Below, piece by piece: positions 1 to 4,533 of a DNA stretch of 5,565 nucleotides. Position 1 is the stretch's first letter. Every line of letters starts with the position of its first letter. The translations under genes were made by a program, and so were the position numbers. The notes under the pieces are model-generated. The model worked only from the letters and a program-made list of their open reading frames with translations, did not search any database and was not told the origin of the DNA. This stretch comes from Burkholderiaceae bacterium (GTDB lineage: Bacteria > Pseudomonadota > Gammaproteobacteria > Burkholderiales > Burkholderiaceae_E), in NCBI GenBank assembly GCA_019428955.1, contig JAHYJF010000235.1, positions 1 through 5,565 of the forward strand, written 5' to 3'.

Positions 1-208
1 CGTTGATTGCGGCGTTGTGCAGGTCGCCCGGCTGGCCCGCTTCGGCGTCGGCGTAGATCGCCACAAGAGGCGTCCCATCCTGATGGGAACCGGCATTCTC
101 GATGCGGTAGGCGCGTTGGTTTTTCAGGATTTCCGGCAGTTCCCACCGGCGGTAGAGGCCGGGAACGCGCTTGAGGTCTGCGGACAAGAGATCGGCTTTG
201 CTGATCAT
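1..208 (-). CDS. Unrecognised protein, N-terminal fragment
   Basis: The first 69 codons of a gene that runs off the left edge. It starts MISKADLLSADLKRVPGLYR and continues with a charged stretch (RRWELPEILKNQRAYRIEN), then a small-residue-rich part containing VAIYADAEAG and a PGDLHNAAIN end. No signal peptide or membrane segment is visible, so it is probably cytosolic. ATG at 208 is the first Met in a frame that is otherwise open back to the sigma-like gene's stop at 293. The ribosome binding site is weak (GAAAG about 12 bases upstream). It lies 84 bp after the sigma-like gene on the same strand and is plausibly co-transcribed with it. I do not recognise the family. The regular codon use and lack of stops support a real gene, but the product cannot be inferred from this fragment. 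Confidence 0.65.
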   Translation of the reverse strand, partial: MISKADLLSADLKRVPGLYRRWELPEILKNQRAYRIENAGSHQDGTPLVAIYADAEAGQPGDLHNAAIN

Positions 209-288
209 GCTGGTCGACTTTCGGTTTGAGTTGGGCGCGCGTTGGCGTCTGAATGGGAAAAGCCACTGCGCCGCAGGGATCGGGACAT
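205..288 (-). CDS. Possible 27-aa basic small ORF
   Basis: This short ORF begins with ATG 7 bases beyond the TGA of the sigma-like gene and ends with a TGA overlapping the ATG of the next gene (ATGA at 208-205). The peptide is Arg/Ser-rich (MSRSLRRSG... to ...TESRPA). The position between two genes and the ATGA overlap would suit translational coupling. There is no recognisable Shine-Dalgarno, however, and so short an ORF can arise by chance in GC-rich DNA. Treat it as a candidate only. Confidence 0.2.
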   Translation of the reverse strand: MSRSLRRSGFSHSDANARPTQTESRPA

Positions 289-292
289 CGGA

Positions 293-1015
293 TCAGCAGA
301 TTTCTTGCAATGCATCGCGCAGACGTCGGGTCGCCCGCTGGTAACGCTTGCGCGTCGCCGCCTCGGACAGCCCCAGTTCGGTCGCGACCTCGGCTTGGGA
401 GAAACCGTTGATGGCCACACGGATCACCAGATCAGCGTCCTTCCCGACGATGCGGACGAGGTCGCCGTGGAGCAGTTCGGGGCTGGCGTCGGCCCGAAGC
501 ACGTCACCGTCGATCGGTATTTTGTCGGGGTCGGTCTCGCTGCGCAGTCTCTGGCGCATGTCCTCTCGCTGACGCGTTCGGATCAGGTCCCGCTCAATGT
601 TCCGCAGGATGGTCGCCGCGATCCAATTGACCCGCTGCAGATCCACACACCGAATGGCTTCCGAGGCCCGAGCAAGAATTTCGGACGCGACCTCGTCGCC
701 TGTGCCGATCTTTCGCCAGATCGATCTGCGCCGAACGGCATCCAACCCCGGCCAGAGCGCCAGCAGCATCAGCGTCAGGGCACAATCAGAGACCGCACCG
801 CAAGACTGTGCGGCCCCGACCAGTGCGACCAGCAATCGGTTTTTCTCGTCCGGCGCACGGCAACCGAGGTGCAGCGCGTCCAGCAATGCAGCTGGATCAC
901 CGAAGCCCCCGAGCGATTCGCTGTCGCGCCGAATTGCATCGAAGTTGCGTTGAAAACTGAGAACGGAAGAAGAATACATGAGGTGATCACGGATCTCGTG
1001 CCACGCGATAGACAT
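293..1015 (-). CDS. Sigma-70-like / HTH regulatory protein
   Basis: A 240-aa cytosolic protein. Residues about 195-236 form a sigma-70 region 4-like helix-turn-helix: GFSQAEVATELGLSEAATRK followed by RYQRATRRLRDAL. The pattern is that of ECF sigma factors, where region 4 contacts the -35 element. Residues about 80-150 (LMLLALWPGLDAV, DEVASEILARASEAI, LQRVNWIAATILRNIERDLI) resemble region 2 of divergent sigma-like proteins seen in mobile elements. The roughly 75-residue N-terminal part is not assigned. The ATG at 1015 lies directly after a hairpin that contains the candidate ribosome binding bases (AAGGCAGG). It is the third gene of the minus-strand set, about 100 bp after the Com-like gene. 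It may redirect RNA polymerase to element genes, or it may be an HTH regulator that has lost sigma activity. The HTH is clear; sigma activity is inference. Confidence 0.8.
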   Translation of the reverse strand: MSIAWHEIRDHLMYSSSVLSFQRNFDAIRRDSESLGGFGDPAALLDALHLGCRAPDEKNRLLVALVGAAQSCGAVSDCALTLMLLALWPGLDAVRRRSIWRKIGTGDEVASEILARASEAIRCVDLQRVNWIAATILRNIERDLIRTRQREDMRQRLRSETDPDKIPIDGDVLRADASPELLHGDLVRIVGKDADLVIRVAINGFSQAEVATELGLSEAATRKRYQRATRRLRDALQEIC

Positions 1016-1044
1016 TGGACGCCTGCCTTGCGGCCGGGCGTCCA
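1016..1044 (-). promoter_or_regulatory. Hairpin holding the ribosome binding site of the sigma-like gene
   Basis: On the minus strand an 8-bp perfect stem (TGGACGCC at 1044-1037 with GGCGTCCA at 1023-1016) ends at the base before the ATG at 1015. Inside it, a CG/A internal loop leads to a 3-bp GCC/GGC helix capped by a GCAA (GNRA) tetraloop. The purine-rich AAGGCAGG, the only ribosome-binding-like sequence before this start, lies inside the folded element. The geometry fits a translational off switch. No U-run follows, so it is not an intrinsic terminator. As DNA, the same dyad could be an operator. Confidence 0.55.
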
Positions 1045-1116
1045 GCGCCTTCTCGTGGCCAGGTCAGGACGTCGTGCGTCTCTGCGATTTCAGGGGGTTG
1101 GTGGTCGTGGGGCGCG

Positions 1117-1362
1117 TCAGCCGGAGGGGCTGGGCGCCTGATTCAACGTCCCGCAGCCGCGGCAGGTGGCCACGACCGGAAAGCCCACGAAATACTCGTG
1201 CCCCCGCGCAAAACGCAGGTGCATCCGGCCGTCCCGGCAAACGCCGAGCAGCTTGTCACAGCGGGTGCAGCGCCATTCCGGGTTCAGGGTGGTGGGTTTG
1301 GGTTTCGCGCCGGTGGGCCAGATCGAATGGGCGACCTGGCGCGAGGGGAAGGGAGTCGGCAT
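1117..1362 (-). CDS. Com-like zinc-ribbon regulator
   Basis: An 81-aa protein with two CxxC knuckles: C32-TR-C35 (RCTRCDKLLGV) and C67-RG-C70 (ATCRGCGTLN), plus an extra C42. The layout resembles the small zinc-finger protein Com of phage Mu, an RNA-binding activator of mom translation. The spacing between knuckles is longer here, with a conserved-looking insert (RMHLRFARGHEYFVGFPV). A roughly 30-residue Pro-rich N-terminal tail (MPTPFPSRQ...) has no counterpart in Mu Com. The start is well supported by GAGGAG 7 bases before ATG, but that site is folded into a hairpin. It follows the 747-aa gene by 78 bp on the same strand. Nucleic-acid binding is likely from the fold; RNA-level control of neighbours is inference. 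It could instead be an ordinary zinc-ribbon transcription factor. No mom-like gene is visible in the window. Confidence 0.75.
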   Translation of the reverse strand: MPTPFPSRQVAHSIWPTGAKPKPTTLNPEWRCTRCDKLLGVCRDGRMHLRFARGHEYFVGFPVVATCRGCGTLNQAPSPSG

Positions 1363-1391
1363 GGGAAAGCTCCTCTATGTGGAGCCCTTCC
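1363..1391 (-). promoter_or_regulatory. Hairpin masking the ribosome binding site of the Com-like gene
   Basis: Transcribed from the minus strand, GGAAGGGCTCC (1391-1381) can pair with GGAGCTTTCCC (1373-1363) across a 7-base loop ACATAGA. That gives eight Watson-Crick pairs, two G-U pairs and one A/C mismatch. The stem ends at the base immediately before the ATG, and the Shine-Dalgarno GAGGAG lies in the loop edge and 3' arm. Folding would hide the ribosome binding site and start codon. This is the arrangement that Mu Com acts on at mom, suggesting autoregulation by the encoded Com-like protein. That last step is inference. Confidence 0.55.
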
Positions 1392-1405
1392 AATAATCAG
1401 CGGTT

Positions 1406-1447
1406 TGTTAGACCGTCCCCCGTCGCATGTTAGACCGTTGTTAGACG
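1406..1447. repeat. Three phased TGTTAGAC direct repeats
   Basis: TGTTAGACCGT occurs at 1406-1416 and 1428-1438, and a third copy, TGTTAGACG, at 1439-1447 overlaps the end of the 747-aa gene. The start-to-start distances are 22 and 11 bp, about two and one helical turns, so all copies lie on the same DNA face. On the minus strand, a -10-like GATTAT (1398-1393) follows. This fits an operator for a promoter ahead of the Com-like gene, but no good -35 is present. The repeats are plain in the sequence; the operator role is inference. Confidence 0.5.
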
Positions 1448-3684
1448 AGTTCTTCGACCGGGGTTTCAGGGACACTTTCGAGCGCAAGCGTGGTGGTGAC
1501 CAGACGCCAATACCCGCGCTTTGCCCCCTTGCTGATGTAGACGTTCACCAGGCTTTCCCACATGTCGGCGCGGAATGCCTGTTGCGGGCTGCGCGATCCG
1601 AGGCCGTCCATCAGTTCCTTGACCTGCACATCCGGGCTACCAGCCTTTTCCGCCGCGACGAGCCTTTCGAAGAGAGCGATCTGATCAGCGCCGACCAAGG
1701 CGACAGAATCTTTGCCCGGCACGTGCAGCGTTGCCGATTGTTTGCCCGATCTCAGTACCTGCGGGGTGGCCCCGCCCCGAGCGAGCGACAAGTTGCTGCG
1801 ATAAGCCAAATCAAGGCCATCACGGGCTACCACAAGTTCTTCGCCGTCAGGCGACCGGTTCGTCAGGATGGGCACGACCACGTTCGGTCCGAGGCAGGTC
1901 GGATGATCGGTACCCGCCGCTAGCACGATGCCGACCCCTGCCTTGTTGCGCGACCGCAAGGCCAAATCCAGCCGCCCGATTGTCTTTGCATCATCGAGCC
2001 GCCGCGCGAAATACACCGGGACTTCGGAAGCATCGATCTGCATGGAGCCGAGCAGCGTAAGATCGGCATCCAAGACCTGCGATGTGCGCTTGTTCAACAG
2101 CGGCTTCATCAACCGCACCACCGTTTCGTGCAGCCATTGCCGATTGATCTCATACATTTCGAGATCAGCTGCTGGCCGGGTGCCTCCGCGCTGCCCAAAA
2201 GGCCCGATCGTCAGGACCATACCTTCATGGACCGAAGGCTTTACCGCGCCTTCGCCGTCCATGTCGTCGTCGTCGATCAGCACGATGTCCTGACGTCCGC
2301 GCCGCTCAAGGAGCCCCCCCTGTATCAGGTGATCGGGGTCCAGGCCCATCTCGCGCAGGTATTCGCCACTGACCTCGTCGTCCACCCGGTCATGCAGTGC
2401 GACCAGTTGCGGGAAGATTGCACGCAGATCATTGGGGTCGATCTGCTTGAAAGCGCTCAGGATTCCCCATGCGTCGAGCAGCGCGAAGCCAAGATTGCGC
2501 TCCTCCGGATCCTTGTTGCTCTGGAGGTTGCAGCTTTTCGAACCGGAAATCGTGATGTTCAGGGTGCGTTCCTTCTCGTCCCCCACCCGATTGTAGGCGA
2601 CGGCAATGCCGATGCGGCTGAAACCGTCGGCACGACGGAAAATGTTGTTTGGCTTGAGGTAGCGATCCGCCACATCACCGATTTCGTCCTCGATCGCAAC
2701 CTTCAGGAGCAGCTTTCGACTCCAGTTTCCAAGCCGGATTTCAGCCTCGAGTATCTTGGCTAACTTGATCTCGAAACCGTCAACCTTTGGCACATCGAGA
2801 TGAAGCGACGACCGGAACCGGGAGAGGTTGTAGCGCTTCCATGTCAAAGGCTTCTGCGAAACATCGTGCGCAAGCGTAACAGCTGCGAAGGCGCCTGCGA
2901 CTTCCTGGCGGACCACCGGGCTGTCGGCGCAGACTTCGATCTGCCGCATGGACGGCGTGTAAATGAGCGTCGCCTCATTCGGAGGGCGAAAATAAATCGT
3001 CCCTCTTCGCCCATCATCGCGATGGTCGTAGACGCTCGAAAGCGGTCCCCCGTGGCGGACAATCAAAATGATTGACGCTGGGTGTGCTGCTGTCGCGGGC
3101 AGGTCAAGCGCCTTGACGGTGCAATTGGTCTTGAGCGCGAGAACCTTGGTAATCTTCTTTGCCAGTGCGGCCTCATCGATGGAGGCGGCATCCAGAAATG
3201 ATGCCTTTTCAAGTTCGACCTCGAAAGCATCGTACATCTTGCCGTAATCGCGAAACTGCCGGGCAAAATGGAAACTCTCCGCATCCTCGAATATCTGGCG
3301 TGCATGGAGAAACACCCAAATGCTCCGGCAGAGCGGATCAGGTTGATTTTCGAATTCCTGCGACTGATCGTCATCGAACTTCTGTTCGATAATCGTGGTG
3401 AGGGAAGTGAGGCCCTTTCCATCGGCGAGGGCACGGATCCTGCGACAGCGCTGTTCTGCGGGCCTCAGCTCATCTGGGTCGAACCGCGAAAGCGTTTCGA
3501 CGAGGCATTTTCTGAACGCATCAACGGCTTCATCGTCTGTCGGATTGGGCACGTCCTCCGACAGATTGAAGGTGGGCTCGTTCTCGCCCTCGCGAACGGC
3601 AAGTGCAGCACGGGCCAGATCGATCCTCGCGTCTTCGATCAAGGCAAGAGTATTGGGGCCGATCGGAACAACCTTGCGCTGCAT
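1441..3684 (-). CDS. 747-aa protein of unrecognised family
   Basis: A large soluble-looking protein with no signal peptide or membrane helix. The ATG at 3684 is preferred because AAGGGTGAG precedes it; a TTG at 3723 would add 13 residues but lacks a ribosome binding site. Residues 1-180 look helical and acidic. About 185-260 alternates short beta-like runs (SIILIVRHGG, GTIYFRP, ATLIYTP). About 280-385 is basic with KRYNLSRF and KLAKILEAEIRLGNWSRK. Residues 398-460 (FALLDAWGILSAFKQIDP, EYLREMGLDPDHLIQGGLLE) could hold a small helical DNA-binding unit. An acidic run, IDDDDMDGEG, sits near 470-479. The C-terminal end (SPQQAFRADMWESLVNVYIS, then KRGYWRL) again looks helical. I see no nuclease, ATPase or methyltransferase motif. 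It is the promoter-proximal gene of the minus-strand set and diverges from the recombinase operon. The function is unknown. Confidence 0.85.
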   Translation of the reverse strand: MQRKVVPIGPNTLALIEDARIDLARAALAVREGENEPTFNLSEDVPNPTDDEAVDAFRKCLVETLSRFDPDELRPAEQRCRRIRALADGKGLTSLTTIIEQKFDDDQSQEFENQPDPLCRSIWVFLHARQIFEDAESFHFARQFRDYGKMYDAFEVELEKASFLDAASIDEAALAKKITKVLALKTNCTVKALDLPATAAHPASIILIVRHGGPLSSVYDHRDDGRRGTIYFRPPNEATLIYTPSMRQIEVCADSPVVRQEVAGAFAAVTLAHDVSQKPLTWKRYNLSRFRSSLHLDVPKVDGFEIKLAKILEAEIRLGNWSRKLLLKVAIEDEIGDVADRYLKPNNIFRRADGFSRIGIAVAYNRVGDEKERTLNITISGSKSCNLQSNKDPEERNLGFALLDAWGILSAFKQIDPNDLRAIFPQLVALHDRVDDEVSGEYLREMGLDPDHLIQGGLLERRGRQDIVLIDDDDMDGEGAVKPSVHEGMVLTIGPFGQRGGTRPAADLEMYEINRQWLHETVVRLMKPLLNKRTSQVLDADLTLLGSMQIDASEVPVYFARRLDDAKTIGRLDLALRSRNKAGVGIVLAAGTDHPTCLGPNVVVPILTNRSPDGEELVVARDGLDLAYRSNLSLARGGATPQVLRSGKQSATLHVPGKDSVALVGADQIALFERLVAAEKAGSPDVQVKELMDGLGSRSPQQAFRADMWESLVNVYISKGAKRGYWRLVTTTLALESVPETPVEELV

Positions 3685-3687
3685 GAA

Positions 3688-3696
3688 CTCACCCTT
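3688..3696 (-). promoter_or_regulatory. Ribosome binding site that decides the 747-aa gene start
   Basis: AAGGGTGAG on the minus strand lies just upstream of the ATG at 3684, with the GGG core 7 bases from the start. The alternative TTG at 3723 has no comparable purine-rich site, so the shorter protein is chosen. Confidence 0.6.
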
Positions 3697-3719
3697 TCGA
3701 TTAACTGCGCCTTCCTGAT

Positions 3720-3797
3720 TCAACCATTGATAATCGTGGACGAAACTTCTGGCGGCAAGAGTAGATGTTCCACCTCCGTTCCATTTTCTGTGCCCAT
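3720..3797 (-). CDS. Possible 25-aa leader peptide
   Basis: A short minus-strand ORF (MGTENGTEVEHLLLPPEVSS, then TIING) ends 35 bases before the ATG of the 747-aa gene. Its stop overlaps the TTG that could serve as an alternative start. It has a plausible mixed composition but no convincing Shine-Dalgarno. It also spans the candidate promoter at 3730-3758, so it would be translated only from a transcript starting further upstream. It could be a leader peptide, a remnant of a gene or chance. Confidence 0.2.
   Translation of the reverse strand: MGTENGTEVEHLLLPPEVSSTIING
3730..3758 (-). promoter_or_regulatory. Candidate sigma-70 promoter for the minus-strand operon
   Basis: On the minus strand TTGCCG (3758-3753) and GATTAT (3735-3730) are separated by 17 bp. 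Each matches the -35 and -10 consensus at four of six positions. Transcription would begin near 3723, giving a leader of about 40 bases that contains the AAGGGTGAG site. The spacing is ideal but the match is modest. Confidence 0.3.
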
Positions 3798-3800
3798 GCT

Positions 3801-3824
3801 CAGGTCGCCTGTCCCATCCAGGCG
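3801..3824. repeat. Nested inverted repeats in the divergent intergenic region
   Basis: CAGG-TCG-CCTG (3801-3811) is a small perfect dyad. Its right half also belongs to a second dyad, CGCCTG (3806-3811) / CAGGCG (3819-3824), with a 7-base spacer. The two dyads share an arm, so the CAGG/CCTG motif occurs three times in 24 bp. It lies between the divergent operons and could be a regulator or recombinase binding site, or a weak hairpin. No good plus-strand promoter was found in 3798-3877. Confidence 0.35.
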
Positions 3825-3877
3825 CTAAGACTGGCTTTTCGTGGGTAAGGAAGCCCCTGACATCGAGATCCTGAACG

Positions 3878-4081
3878 ATGAAGCGCCCGAACGCCTTGCC
3901 ACCCGAGCAGATGACCCCCGCCCAGCGCCGCGCCGAATTGTGCGGTCTGCTGGCGCTTGGCCTGATCCGGTTGCGGATGCGAGAGACGGGCGAAGTCTCT
4001 GACCAGACTGGAGAAAGTTGCCTACACTGTCCGCCAGACCAATGCCTTCATGCAACTCCAACTCACCGGAGAGACGCATGA
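3878..4081 (+). CDS. Small conserved recombinase-operon protein
   Basis: A 67-aa protein (MKRPNALPPEQMTPAQRRAE...) with one predicted helical segment, ELCGLLALGLIRLRMR, followed by a hydrophilic tail ending THRRDA. From memory, very similar short proteins precede DUF2924 and serine recombinase genes in alphaproteobacteria. Its role is unknown, and it is too small and motif-poor to assign; a helper of recombination or a directionality factor is speculative. The ATG at 3878 comes 3 bases after an in-frame stop and has only a weak GAG upstream. A second Met at 3911 (MTPAQRR) is a possible alternative start. The three cysteines in CLHCPPDQC are probably not a zinc site, because no second pair exists. 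The stop overlaps the next gene's start (ATGA), so the two are translationally coupled. Confidence 0.75.
   Translation: MKRPNALPPEQMTPAQRRAELCGLLALGLIRLRMRETGEVSDQTGESCLHCPPDQCLHATPTHRRDA
4064..4081 (+). repeat. Gene-junction motif, copy 1
   Basis: CACCGGAG-AGAC-GCATGA encodes the last residues (HRRDA) of the small protein. It also carries the GGAG ribosome binding site and the ATG of the DUF2924 gene. It matches the junction at 4516-4533 at all 14 positions outside the central four. Confidence 0.6.
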
Positions 4082-4533
4082 CGAAGTCCGACCCCATTCC
4101 TGCGCGCCTGGCCGCGCTGAAGACCACACCGACGCCCGACCTGAAGGCCCAATGGCGTGAACTGTATGAAACAGAGCCGCCTGCGTTCAATCGTCGCTAC
4201 CTGGAAAGTCGACTGGCGTATCGTATCCAGGAACTGGCCTATGGCGGGCTGAAGCCAGAAACTATCAAGCGTTTGGAAGCCTTGGGCGAACAGCTTGATG
4301 GCGGCAACATCACCATGCGCCGCATCCGCGCCGATCGCGACCGCCCCATCACCGGCACCCGGCTGCTGCGCGAATGGCAGGGCGTCGAACAGATCGTTAC
4401 CGTGACCCAAGGTGGCTTCGAGTGGCAGGGGCGGCCGTACCAGTCGCTGTCGGCCATCGCGCGCGCCATCACCGGCACGCGGTGGAACGGTTGGGTCTTC
4501 TTCGGGCTGAAAAACCACCGGAGGACGGCATGA
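4078..4533 (+). CDS. DUF2924 family protein
   Basis: A 151-aa cytosolic protein with the DUF2924 signature. The N-terminal helical part (residues 8-72) contains DLKAQWRELYETEPPAFNRR and LESRLAYRIQELAYGGLKPE. The C-terminal part (92-143) contains GTRLLREWQGVEQIVTV, GGFEWQGRPYQSLSAIARA and ITGTRWNGWVFFGL, typical of this family. The biochemical function is uncharacterised. The family is habitually encoded next to large serine recombinases, so an accessory role in recombination is a reasonable inference. The C-terminal beta-rich unit looks like a small nucleic-acid-binding fold. The ATG at 4078 is chosen over an upstream TTG at 4018 because it has GGAG about 6 bases before it and overlaps the previous stop. 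Length is near the family norm, and no defects are seen. Confidence 0.92.
   Translation: MTKSDPIPARLAALKTTPTPDLKAQWRELYETEPPAFNRRYLESRLAYRIQELAYGGLKPETIKRLEALGEQLDGGNITMRRIRADRDRPITGTRLLREWQGVEQIVTVTQGGFEWQGRPYQSLSAIARAITGTRWNGWVFFGLKNHRRTA
4516..4533 (+). repeat. Gene-junction motif, copy 2
   Basis: CACCGGAG-GACG-GCATGA encodes the end of the DUF2924 protein (HRRTA). It also provides the GGAGG ribosome binding site and the ATG of the recombinase gene. It matches copy 1 at 4064-4081 at all 14 positions outside the central four. Confidence 0.6.

Noticed and set aside
1016..1044. The 29-bp dyad as an intrinsic terminator of the Com-like gene
   Set aside because: No T-run follows on either strand, and the stem abuts a start codon; a translational or operator role fits better.
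242..1141. A 299-codon plus-strand ORF opposite the sigma-like gene
   Set aside because: It is antisense to a gene with a clear HTH, has no domain-like pattern and is rich in Arg/Pro/Gln as expected of a GC-rich shadow frame.
1015..1923. A 302-codon plus-strand ORF
   Set aside because: It spans the antisense of the Com-like gene and the end of the 747-aa gene; both have better starts and ribosome binding sites, and its composition is shadow-like.
2128..2763. A 211-codon plus-strand ORF inside the 747-aa gene
   Set aside because: Entirely antisense to the long continuous minus-strand gene, with no ribosome binding site or recognisable motif.
3833..3855. GGCTT / AAGCC inverted repeat as a terminator or leader hairpin
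   Set aside because: Only a 5-bp stem with a 13-base loop, well within chance expectation.
3841..4002. A GTG-started plus-strand ORF (VGKEAPDIEILND...) that looks protein-like at its start
   Set aside because: It overlaps the small conserved gene out of frame, becomes Pro/Arg-rich shadow sequence, and has no ribosome binding site; at most it marks a remnant of an older gene end.
4063..4518. A 151-codon minus-strand ORF
   Set aside because: Mirror of the DUF2924 gene, which has the family signature and coupled start.
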